Shown one piece after another: positions 1 to 5,669 of a stretch of DNA of 9,099 nt. The notes beneath the pieces were generated by a model. The model was not told where the DNA came from, did not search any database, and saw only the letters and a list, made by a program, of their open reading frames with translations. Every line of letters begins with the position of its first letter. Position 1 is the first letter of the stretch. Position numbers and translations under genes: made by a program. Origin of the DNA: an uncultured Clostridia bacterium (GTDB lineage: Bacteria; Bacillota; Clostridia; TANB77; CAG-508); NCBI GenBank assembly GCA_934129745.1, contig CAKOWZ010000034.1, positions 1 through 9,099 on the forward strand, written 5' to 3'.

Positions 1-134
1 TTCAAAACATCAGGATCTTTTGTTATTTCTTTTAAATCTTCTATTTTTAAGTTTGAAATATCTTTTTCTGTTGATTTACCAATATTTATCAGCTTATTAT
101 ATGTTTCCATTCTTAAATTTCTTTTTCTAGGCAT
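1..134 (-). CDS. Unrecognised small protein, 5' part only (cut by window edge)
   Basis: The minus strand opens with ATG at 134-132, preceded at a 6-nt spacing by a strong AGGAGG ribosome binding site (146-141). The reading frame then stays open to the window edge, giving 44 residues. They begin MPRKRNLRMETYNKLI and continue as a charged, Lys/Glu-rich, mainly helical stretch ending in DLKEITKDPDVL. I do not recognise a family. The gene lies just beyond the terminator of the 77-aa gene, so it is either read through from that gene or expressed from a promoter I cannot see; the 10-15 nt between U-run and ribosome binding site is too short for one. The strong ribosome binding site makes it very likely to be a real gene, but its function is unknown. 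Confidence 0.7.
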   Translation of the reverse strand, partial: MPRKRNLRMETYNKLINIGKSTEKDISNLKIEDLKEITKDPDVL

Positions 135-156
135 TTTCCACCTCCTGTTTTTAAGT

Positions 157-186
157 AAAATAAAAAGAGTTAGATTTTTCTAACTC
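157..186 (-). terminator. Intrinsic terminator of the 77-aa gene
   Basis: Bases 167-174 and 179-186 form a perfect 8-bp stem (GAGTTAGA / TCTAACTC) with a 4-base loop. Reading on the minus strand, the stem is followed by TTTTTATTTT (166-157). The stop codon of the 77-aa gene (180-182) lies inside the stem, so the signal clearly belongs to that gene. Confidence 0.8.
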
Positions 187-413
187 CTTGATTCATCTAA
201 ACATTTAACCTTATTCTTTACAATTTCGTAGACTTCTTCTAATAATTTGTAAGAAATTTGGTTCTCACTAATAGAAAACATTAAATCATCATATTCTTTT
301 AATTTTGGTGTTGTTTCTATAAATTTTCTATACTCTTTTTCATCAACCTCATTTGATATGATGTTTAAGTAGCTTTCTACTATTTGTAATAATTTTTCTT
401 GTTGCATTTTCAT
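180..413 (-). CDS. Unrecognised 77-aa acidic helical protein
   Basis: The ATG at 413-411 is preceded by AGGAGG at a 5-nt spacing. A second in-frame ATG two codons later would be 11 nt away, so the first is preferred. The 77-residue product (MKMQQEKLLQIVESYLNIIS at its start) is rich in Glu, Lys and Leu, has no signal peptide or membrane segment, and looks all-helical and cytoplasmic. It has its own promoter (435-463) and terminator (157-186), so it appears to be a monocistronic unit next to the toxin-antitoxin-like locus. I do not recognise the family. Small helical proteins of this kind are common accessory genes on Clostridia mobile elements, but no specific role can be given. Confidence 0.75.
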   Translation of the reverse strand: MKMQQEKLLQIVESYLNIISNEVDEKEYRKFIETTPKLKEYDDLMFSISENQISYKLLEEVYEIVKNKVKCLDESRS

Positions 414-434
414 GTTTTCCTCCTATCAGCAACA

Positions 435-463
435 AATATATCCAATAATTAAAATCATATCAA
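435..463 (-). promoter_or_regulatory. Promoter of the 77-aa gene
   Basis: On the minus strand there is a -35 TTGATA (463-458), a 17-nt spacer and a -10 TATATT (440-435). It lies just after the terminator at 485-514 and leaves a short leader of about 15-20 nt before the start codon at 413, containing the AGGAGG site. Spacing and sequence fit a sigma-A promoter. Confidence 0.6.
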
Positions 464-484
464 TTCTGCAAATTTTAAATTTGT

Positions 485-514
485 AAAAAAATAAACTAGA
501 TTAAATCCAGTTTA
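485..514 (-). terminator. Minus-strand terminator downstream of the toxin locus
   Basis: Bases 492-501 and 505-514 form a 10-bp stem with one G-U pair and a 3-base loop, followed on the minus strand by seven T residues (491-485). It is the best U-run terminator for minus-strand transcripts coming through the toxin locus and from the 95-aa gene. It lies beyond the plus-strand antitoxin promoter. Toxin mRNA that reaches it would be complementary to the whole antitoxin RNA. Confidence 0.7.
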
Positions 515-531
515 AAAATTTTCCATATTTC

Positions 532-561
532 TTGACTTTTTCCTAAAAATTAGAGTATAAT
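532..561 (+). promoter_or_regulatory. Promoter of the antitoxin-like RNA
   Basis: The plus strand carries TTGACT (532-537), an 18-nt spacer and a perfect TATAAT (556-561). It is one of the best sigma-A matches in the window and the only clear plus-strand promoter. Transcription would start near 568 (the A of ATAGG). No plus-strand protein gene with a ribosome binding site follows, which supports an untranslated RNA product. Confidence 0.8.
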
Positions 562-565
562 AAAT

Positions 566-600
566 ATAGGAAATGACAATTCCGCAAAAGCGGTCTTGCC
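566..600 (+). repeat. Left copy of inverted 5'-leader repeat
   Basis: This stretch (ATAGGAAAT, then GCAAAAGCGGTCTTGCC) closely matches the minus strand of 843-809 (ATAGGAAAT, then GCAGAAGTGGTTTTGCC). About 29 of 36 aligned positions agree, with two single-base gaps. It forms the start of the plus-strand RNA. It contains a small perfect hairpin, CCGC (582-585) and GCGG (590-593), with loop AAAA. Confidence 0.65.
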
Positions 601-657
601 AATTGTATGTTTAAATAAACCAAACGCTTGGCAGAGCAGAATGGTTTATTTTTTTAT
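568..657 (+). ncRNA. Predicted antisense antitoxin RNA of a par/fst-like type I system
   Basis: A transcript from the 532-561 promoter would start near 568 and end at the terminator at 613-657, about 90 nt. It has no ribosome binding site with a start codon in a useful place. Its 3' half lies antisense to the 3' untranslated part of the toxin mRNA, ending at the toxin stop codon (658-660). Its bases 583-604 also match 809-830 on the same strand at 15 of 22 positions (shared GCAAAA, TGC and AATT), so they can pair with the toxin mRNA leader. Its 5' end folds into a CCGC-AAAA-GCGG hairpin. Convergent RNAs with pairing at both the leader and a shared terminator are the hallmark of par-type type I modules. 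The function is inferred from layout. Confidence 0.65.
613..657 (+). terminator. Terminator between antitoxin RNA and toxin gene, possibly bidirectional
   Basis: AAATAAACCA (613-622) pairs perfectly with TGGTTTATTT (642-651) across a 19-base loop that can itself fold (CCAA 620-623 with TTGG at the loop edge). On the plus strand a run of T follows (TTTTATT from 652). The minus-strand reading has only the stem's own TTTATTT, so it is a weaker terminator in that direction. It ends at the toxin stop codon. Confidence 0.75.
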
Positions 658-768
658 TTATTTGCTCAAAATTATAACCAGTATAATCAAGGCAAATACA
701 CAGATAGTTTCGGCAACAAGACCGAATAAAAGTAAATATATTATTTCTAATAAAATTCCTTCTATCAT
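658..768 (-). CDS. Small hydrophobic membrane peptide, candidate type I toxin (Fst-like)
   Basis: The minus-strand ATG at 768-766 is preceded by AGGAGGTGA at an 8-nt spacing and encodes 36 residues before TAA at 660-658. The peptide starts MIEGILLEIIYLLLFGLVAE and ends in a hydrophobic run, IILVIILSK. It is almost entirely aliphatic, with Glu at 3, 8 and 20 and a terminal Lys, which fits one or two short membrane segments. The core GLVAETI resembles GLVLEMI of the Fst toxin of plasmid pAD1, but the conserved Pro and the polar C-terminal tail of Fst are absent, so membership in that family is uncertain. The gene is transcribed from 851-879 toward a converging antitoxin RNA, and its ribosome binding site is partly in a hairpin. 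Membrane damage when the antitoxin is lost would be the expected role. A holin-like or regulatory peptide is the main alternative. Confidence 0.75.
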   Translation of the reverse strand: MIEGILLEIIYLLLFGLVAETICVFALIILVIILSK

Positions 769-776
769 ATGTATCA

Positions 777-810
777 CCTCCTCTCTCGTGATGTAATCAC
801 GGATAAGAGG
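777..810 (-). promoter_or_regulatory. Ribosome-binding-site hairpin in the toxin mRNA leader
   Basis: In the minus-strand RNA, CGTGAT (801-796) pairs with ATCACG (792-787) across a 3-base loop. Outside it CCTCT (810-806) pairs with AGAGG (784-780), separated by small internal loops. The outer arm overlaps the ribosome binding site AGGAGG (782-777) of the toxin. Partial sequestering of the toxin ribosome binding site by an upstream helix is a known feature of par-type toxin mRNAs; here it is seen as sequence only. Confidence 0.6.
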
Positions 811-843
811 CAAAACCACTTCTGCTAATTATCAATTTCCTAT
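809..843 (-). repeat. Right copy of inverted 5'-leader repeat
   Basis: On the minus strand this reads ATAGGAAATTGATAATTAG followed by a GCAGAAG/GGTTTTGCC segment, and matches the plus strand at 566-600. It forms the first bases of the toxin mRNA. Because the inner part is nearly palindromic (GCA...TGC), the two copies are similar both as inverted repeats and, over 583-604 against 809-830, as direct repeats. Confidence 0.65.
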
Positions 844-850
844 GTTTTAA

Positions 851-879
851 ATTCTACAATATTTTTAAAATTTTGTCTA
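851..879 (-). promoter_or_regulatory. Promoter of the toxin mRNA
   Basis: On the minus strand TAGACA (879-874), a 17-nt spacer and TAGAAT (856-851) form a sigma-A-type promoter. The predicted start is near 843, in the same ATAGGAAAT sequence that begins the antitoxin RNA. Its boxes are further from consensus than the antitoxin promoter, as expected if antitoxin is made in excess. The leader to the toxin ATG is about 75 nt. Confidence 0.6.
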
Positions 880-934
880 TAATATCTTTTAACTTTTCTT
901 ATGTTTTTTCTACAATATGTACAATTCTTAATTA

Positions 935-1222
935 TTATAGAGTATCATGAATTCTAATGAGCTTTAAAAGAAAATAATCCATTGCTTCTGTGTCTTTATT
1001 CTCATTAACCATTGCTGTTCTACTTTCATATAAACTATTAATTATAAGTCCTAAATCATGTTTATTTACCTTCATCTTATTTTTTAATTTTACCAGTACC
1101 TCATCAACCACATCAACATATTTATTTTGTTTTAGTAAATTATTTCTAAAATCTATTAAAGAATAACGCAATATTCTCAATTCTTCATTATTTAATTCTA
1201 GTTTTTTCTTTTTTTCAAACAT
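935..1222 (-). CDS. Unrecognised 95-aa helical protein, accessory gene of mobile-element type
   Basis: The ATG at 1222-1220 follows a GAGGGGAG ribosome binding site at a 6-nt spacing, and a promoter lies at 1257-1285. The product begins MFEKKKKLELNNEELRILRY. It is basic at the N terminus, has no signal or membrane segment, and appears to be two similar-looking helical halves: LRYSLIDFRNNLLKQNKYVD with VVDEVLVKL, then INSLYESRTAMVNENKDTEA with MDYFLLKL. In both, a helix with Arg is followed by a short turn and a helix with (V/M)D followed by a Leu-rich stretch. This internal duplication is my reading and was not computed. I recall similar small proteins in Clostridia conjugative elements but cannot name a family. 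No terminator is visible between its stop and the toxin promoter, so its transcript may run into the toxin locus. Confidence 0.75.
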   Translation of the reverse strand: MFEKKKKLELNNEELRILRYSLIDFRNNLLKQNKYVDVVDEVLVKLKNKMKVNKHDLGLIINSLYESRTAMVNENKDTEAMDYFLLKLIRIHDTL

Positions 1223-1233
1223 TATAATCTCCC

Positions 1234-1253
1234 CTCAAAAATTACTATTTGAG
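1234..1253. repeat. Inverted repeat at the transcription start of the 95-aa gene
   Basis: CTCAAA (1234-1239) and TTTGAG (1248-1253) form a 6-bp inverted repeat around the predicted start of transcription (about 1250). It lies between the -10 box and the ribosome binding site. It could be an operator for a small repressor or a hairpin at the 5' end of the mRNA that limits access to the adjoining ribosome binding site. Confidence 0.4.
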
Positions 1254-1256
1254 AAG

Positions 1257-1285
1257 ATTATATCATATCATTTAATGATTGTCTT
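1257..1285 (-). promoter_or_regulatory. Promoter of the 95-aa gene
   Basis: On the minus strand AAGACA (1285-1280), a 17-nt spacer and a perfect TATAAT (1262-1257) precede the gene by about 35 nt. It lies directly after the adhesin terminator, so the 95-aa gene starts a new transcription unit. Confidence 0.65.
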
Positions 1286-1290
1286 ATGTA

Positions 1291-1331
1291 TAAATAGAAA
1301 AAGAGAGATTAATTTTATATTAACCTCTCTT
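1291..1331 (-). terminator. Intrinsic terminator of the adhesin gene
   Basis: AAGAGAG (1301-1307) pairs with CTCTCTT (1325-1331), and an inner TTAA/TTAA pairing extends the stem after one mismatch. On the minus strand the stem runs straight into TTTTTCTATTTA (1302-1291). It lies 9 bp past the adhesin stop codon. Confidence 0.8.
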
Positions 1332-1339
1332 AAATTAAA

Positions 1340-4300
1340 CTATTCTTGTTTATTTTTATTATGATTACGAATAACTATATAAGTAATTCCTAATAAAGAT
1401 AATATAACTGCTCCAGCAAATAATTTAATTTTGCTTTCATCTCCTGTTTTAGGAACTTCTATTTTTTTATTTTCAAAAGTAAATTCTATTGTGCCATCTT
1501 TTTCTTCTACTTGTTCATCATCTACGAATATTCCTCTATCATTGATTTCAACTTTTGCTACTCTGCTAGATAATTCATAATCTTTTGGTGCTTTTATTTC
1601 TTTGATGTAATATGTGCCATATCTTAATTCTTCAAATAAGGCTGTTCCATTTTCTTTGTCAGATTTTACTTCTTTAATTAGCTTTGTACATTCTGAATCT
1701 TCATAAATACCAAAAATAAATTTATCTTTTATAGTTTCTTTAGTTTCAGAATCTACTTTAACTACTTTTACATTCTTTAGTATTGGCATATCTTTCATTT
1801 CAATTTTTTGTGTATTTTTTTCTGATGTTACAACAAATTTTATTTCTTCTGTAATTTCGTAGCCATAAGGTGCAGATGTTTCTTTTAATATATATGTTTT
1901 ACCTTCTTCAAGACCTTTTACTTGATGTGGTTCTTTTGTAGATGTCCATTTATCTATTATATCTCCATTTTCATCAATTACTTTTATTTCTGCTCCTTCT
2001 AATTCATTTCCATTAGTTAAGTCTGTTTTTGTAACTTCAACTATTTTATTGATTAGCTCTATGTGTTGATCTTTCTTTTCATCTGTTACTTTGAATATAA
2101 CATCTGTAGCTTTTACAAATCCATTAGGAGCTGTTTCTTCATGTAAAGTATAAGTTTCATTTTCGATTAGATTTTTTATCTTATGTTCTTCTTTAGTAGA
2201 AATCCACTCATCAACAATATTTCCATCTTTATCTATTATTTGAATTTTAGCACCTTCTACTTCATTACCTCCAATATCTGTTTTAGACATTGAAACAACT
2301 TTATCTTTCATATTTACTTTTTGAATTTCGTTTGTATCTTTTATAGTAAATTTAATACTTGTTGCAATTACATAACACTCTGGAGCAATTTCTTCTTTTA
2401 GCGTGTATTCTTTTCCTATTGTTAATCCTTCAATCTTATGCGTTTTTTCTGTTGAAGTCCAAGTATCCACAATATTATTTTCGCTATCTAATACCGTAAG
2501 TTTTGCTCCTATTAGTTCTTTATCTCCAGTAATATCTGTTTTAGAAAATTCAACTAATGTTGTATCATTTGAAATATCCAATTTTGTTTCATATACCTTT
2601 GTAGTTAAATCTTTTTGTTCAAACTTAACTTCATATTTTGTTGTATTTAAAACAAGTCCATCTAATGTTTTTGTTTCTTCTATTTCATAAGTTCCCATTG
2701 GAAGATTTGTTATTGTTAATTTTCCATCTTTAGTAAGATTATATTTTTTAATTTCTTGTCCTTTTTTGTAAATTACACTACCGTCTGACATATCTATAAT
2801 ATTTTCTTTTGCTGAAAGTTTAAATTCTATACCAGATAAATCTGATGTATCAATTAAAGATGTATCAGCATTTTCTCTTAATGCAATAACTTTGTCTAAT
2901 TTAATTGTTCCTGTTGGTTGCTCATTTTTAATAACAACTTCTTTTATAAAATCTCCGTCTTTGTCTGTATCATAATTTTTTATATTTTTTATTTCAAATG
3001 TAACTGGTTTCTCTAATTGTAAAAATCCTGTTGGAACTTTTATTTCTGTTATTTCATAACTACCTACTGGTAATTTTAAAGGTGTTGTAATTGTTGCTTT
3101 ATCATCATTTTTACTATTAAATGAATTATCTGGAACAACTATATTATCTGCATTTGTTGTGAATGATGTGTAAGTTGTATTTCCAATTTTTTGAGAAATA
3201 GATTCTCCCTTTTTGAATAATATTTTTTTAGTAGCTCTATCATATATATCTTTTGTTGCTTTAATTTCAAATGTTGTAGAATTTAATGTAACAAGTTTTT
3301 CTGTTTTTAAATCTTTTTTGATTAGTTTAATATATGTTTCTAATTGTTCATTATTTACTACTAAATGTTTTGTTTTCTTTGCTATCTCTTTAATTTCTGA
3401 CTCATCATCAGTGATAGAAAATGTAAAATCAACTGCTGTTTCATAATCTGTTGGTGTTTTAGTTTCTTTTACTATATATTTTCCATAAGGTAAATTCTTT
3501 TGTGTATATGAGTTACCATCTTTATCAGTTTTAATTGTTTCATAACTAGGAGCTATTACTTGTGCTTCTGCTACTCTTTTGCTATCAACTTTTACTTGAT
3601 TTCCGTTTTCATCAATTCCATTCCAAACTTCTGCATAAGTATAACCTTTTTCGTATGCTTTCTCTACTGCTGAATTTAATTTAATTGTAAATTCTGCTCC
3701 CTCTAATCCTGGTGTTTCTCCTGAATTCTCTTTTATTCCTGATTTGAATATATGAACTCCCATTTTCTTAACATTCTCTAAACTTGTTTTAGTATCTGTT
3801 ATTACTTTTGTATATTGATCTTTGTATTTAAGTTCTACATTATAAATATTTTTATCTAACATATATCCTATTGAAGCTGTTTCTTCTTTTACAACATATT
3901 TTCCTAAAGGAAGATTTGTTATGTCTTCTGTTTCTCCTTTTTCATTTATAGTTCTTGTAGCAACTAAATCTCCATTTGAATAGAATTTTTTAGTTTTTGC
4001 TTTATTATATATGTCTTCACTTGCATAAACTTTATAAACTGCACCATTAAATGTTGCATCTCCTTGTGGTATTGAACCTGTTTCTGAATCTTTCTTTATT
4101 ATTGTTATTGTACCTGTTGGCTCTTCATCTTTTATGCCCTGAACATCAATATATATAACTTTTGTATTTGCATCTTTATACTTTAATTCTGCATCAAATT
4201 CTTTATTATTTAATAAATATCCTTCTGGTGCATTTGTTTCTTTTACATAGTATTTCCCTAAATGTAAATTAGAGAATTGAACCATTCCTTCATCATTAGT

Positions 4301-5596
4301 TGTTGCTTTTGTTATAAAATCCCCCTTTTTATACCATGTAATCGTTCCTGCAACATTCTTTATATCTTCTCTTGCATATAAAGATATTTCTGCACCTTTT
4401 AGTTTGTTATCATAATTATCTGTTTTATATGCTTTAATTTCTCCTATTGGTTCTTCGTTTACTACTGCTTTTGTTGCTGTTTGATTAACTTTAACCTCAA
4501 CATCATACGATTTTGTGTCTATTAAATAACCATAAGGTACTGATATTTCATTTATTGTATAAGTTCCTTTTTTCAATTTATCAATAGTAATTTTTCCATT
4601 TGTAACAGTAACATCTTTATTATAATCATTTGCTCCTCTTACTCTGAAAACTGCACCATTTACTAAATCTCCATTTGTATTTAATTTTGATAATTCTAAT
4701 TTACCAAACAATTCAATATTTAGAGAAAGATTCAATGTTACTGGATCATTGTAACTCATACAATATAATTGATTTTGAACTCCTGAAGCAAATTCAAAAA
4801 ATACCATTGTATCATTATCTTCTGTTCCATTTTTTATCATTCCCCATTCTCTAAATGTACTATCTGATACTCTATAATTTTCTAAATTTGTATTTTCATC
4901 TACTGAAATAGTCATAGAATTACTTCCATTTTGATGGACAAATCTTATTCCATCTTTCGTTTTATCTATTGTTCCATATTCTGCAAGAACTCCATTAGAA
5001 TCTGTTATCGTTTTGCTTTCTCCTGCTTGAATCGTAATTGTAGACCCATTAAAACTAGGTCTTTTTTCAATGTCTGCTATTTCATTATTTATTCTATTTT
5101 TAAAGTCTATATATCCCTGTTGTTCATCTGCTTTAATAAATGTAGCATTACTTTGTCCGAGAATTTCCCATATGTATTGTTGAGTAAATACATAGTCCCA
5201 TTTTACCCATTTCATATCACTAGCTAAAATTCCTCCATCTACTGTATATCCACCATTATTTTTATACCATCCTAAATAAGCAACTTTACATGCCTTTCTA
5301 ATGTTTGAATTAGTTGGTGTATAATAAACTCCATTATATGAAGCTCCTGTTTTAAAATCTATTCCATGTTCTGCACAGAATACGGTTCTCCTTTCTCCTG
5401 TATTTAAATTATTTAATCTTCTTATTAACACACCTGTTGTTCCATTTGCATTATCAGTGGTTTTCATTCCAGAGGCATATTGACCTCCAGACCATTTTCC
5501 ACTTCCAGATGCTGCAAAAACAGGTTGGACAACACTAAATAATGTAAAAAATAACATTATTATTGCAATAATTTTATTTAATTTCTTTGTTTTCAT
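1340..5596 (-). CDS. Cell-wall-anchored thioester adhesin with CnaB/SpaA and VaFE-type repeats
   Basis: The 1418-residue product starts at ATG 5596-5594, chosen because GGAGG lies 5 nt upstream; earlier in-frame starts have no such site. Residues 1-28 form a signal peptide (KKLNK, hydrophobic core, cleavage after VFA). Residues about 29-285 look like a thioester domain: Cys74 (TVFCAEHG) and Gln139 in TQQYIW would form the internal thioester that binds host amines covalently. Six CnaB/SpaA-like domains follow (about 295-1010), each ending in an E-T/E-x-x-x-P-x-G-Y-type segment. Three VaFE-like repeats (about 1011-1270) keep isopeptide residues, e.g. Lys1019/Glu1068/Asp1098, Lys1105/Glu1153/Asn1183 and Lys1190/Glu1239/Asp1269. 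A last CnaB-like domain (1271-1380), a VPKTG sorting motif (1381-1385), a membrane helix and a basic tail complete the protein. No sortase gene is in the window. Similar proteins are known on Clostridia conjugative elements; a role in host or mating-cell attachment is inferred. Confidence 0.93.
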   Translation of the reverse strand: MKTKKLNKIIAIIMLFFTLFSVVQPVFAASGSGKWSGGQYASGMKTTDNANGTTGVLIRRLNNLNTGERRTVFCAEHGIDFKTGASYNGVYYTPTNSNIRKACKVAYLGWYKNNGGYTVDGGILASDMKWVKWDYVFTQQYIWEILGQSNATFIKADEQQGYIDFKNRINNEIADIEKRPSFNGSTITIQAGESKTITDSNGVLAEYGTIDKTKDGIRFVHQNGSNSMTISVDENTNLENYRVSDSTFREWGMIKNGTEDNDTMVFFEFASGVQNQLYCMSYNDPVTLNLSLNIELFGKLELSKLNTNGDLVNGAVFRVRGANDYNKDVTVTNGKITIDKLKKGTYTINEISVPYGYLIDTKSYDVEVKVNQTATKAVVNEEPIGEIKAYKTDNYDNKLKGAEISLYAREDIKNVAGTITWYKKGDFITKATTNDEGMVQFSNLHLGKYYVKETNAPEGYLLNNKEFDAELKYKDANTKVIYIDVQGIKDEEPTGTITIIKKDSETGSIPQGDATFNGAVYKVYASEDIYNKAKTKKFYSNGDLVATRTINEKGETEDITNLPLGKYVVKEETASIGYMLDKNIYNVELKYKDQYTKVITDTKTSLENVKKMGVHIFKSGIKENSGETPGLEGAEFTIKLNSAVEKAYEKGYTYAEVWNGIDENGNQVKVDSKRVAEAQVIAPSYETIKTDKDGNSYTQKNLPYGKYIVKETKTPTDYETAVDFTFSITDDESEIKEIAKKTKHLVVNNEQLETYIKLIKKDLKTEKLVTLNSTTFEIKATKDIYDRATKKILFKKGESISQKIGNTTYTSFTTNADNIVVPDNSFNSKNDDKATITTPLKLPVGSYEITEIKVPTGFLQLEKPVTFEIKNIKNYDTDKDGDFIKEVVIKNEQPTGTIKLDKVIALRENADTSLIDTSDLSGIEFKLSAKENIIDMSDGSVIYKKGQEIKKYNLTKDGKLTITNLPMGTYEIEETKTLDGLVLNTTKYEVKFEQKDLTTKVYETKLDISNDTTLVEFSKTDITGDKELIGAKLTVLDSENNIVDTWTSTEKTHKIEGLTIGKEYTLKEEIAPECYVIATSIKFTIKDTNEIQKVNMKDKVVSMSKTDIGGNEVEGAKIQIIDKDGNIVDEWISTKEEHKIKNLIENETYTLHEETAPNGFVKATDVIFKVTDEKKDQHIELINKIVEVTKTDLTNGNELEGAEIKVIDENGDIIDKWTSTKEPHQVKGLEEGKTYILKETSAPYGYEITEEIKFVVTSEKNTQKIEMKDMPILKNVKVVKVDSETKETIKDKFIFGIYEDSECTKLIKEVKSDKENGTALFEELRYGTYYIKEIKAPKDYELSSRVAKVEINDRGIFVDDEQVEEKDGTIEFTFENKKIEVPKTGDESKIKLFAGAVILSLLGITYIVIRNHNKNKQE

Positions 5597-5615
5597 TTTT
5601 ACCTCCATCTTGAAA

Positions 5616-5645
5616 CAAAAAAAGAGCAAGTAATTTTTTACTCAC
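5616..5645 (-). terminator. Terminator or attenuator between the secreted protein and the adhesin
   Basis: In minus-strand RNA, GUGAGUAA (5645-5638) pairs with UUACUUGC (5633-5626) as an 8-bp stem with two G-U pairs and a 4-base loop. It is followed by UCUUUUUUU (5625-5617). It stands only about 10 nt before the adhesin ribosome binding site, leaving no room for a promoter. The adhesin must therefore be expressed by read-through, or from a start inside or upstream of the hairpin. This arrangement suits control by attenuation. Confidence 0.65.
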
Positions 5646-5669
5646 CCTCAAAGTTTCATATATTTTATT

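Noticed and set aside
596..796. Plus-strand open frame of 66 codons over the toxin region
   Set aside because: It is antisense to the 36-aa peptide, has no ribosome binding site before its ATG, and runs through the terminator hairpin at 613-651.
787..801. CGTGAT-GTA-ATCACG as a standalone operator or attachment site
   Set aside because: It lies within the transcribed toxin leader next to the ribosome binding site, so an RNA hairpin explains it better.
2403..2690. Plus-strand frames inside the adhesin gene (also 3213-3446 and 4931-5227)
   Set aside because: They are antisense shadows of the repeat-rich adhesin, lack ribosome binding sites, and show only the composition expected from reverse reading of Thr/Glu/Lys-rich codons.
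1340..5596. Repeats of the adhesin as a tandem DNA repeat or CRISPR-like array
   Set aside because: The similarity is at protein level (CnaB/VaFE domains) with diverged DNA; there are no identical spaced repeats.
5597..5629. Longer start for the adhesin from TTG at 5629
   Set aside because: The extra residues are encoded across the hairpin U-run and the ribosome binding site itself. The ATG at 5596 has GGAGG at ideal spacing and gives a standard signal peptide.
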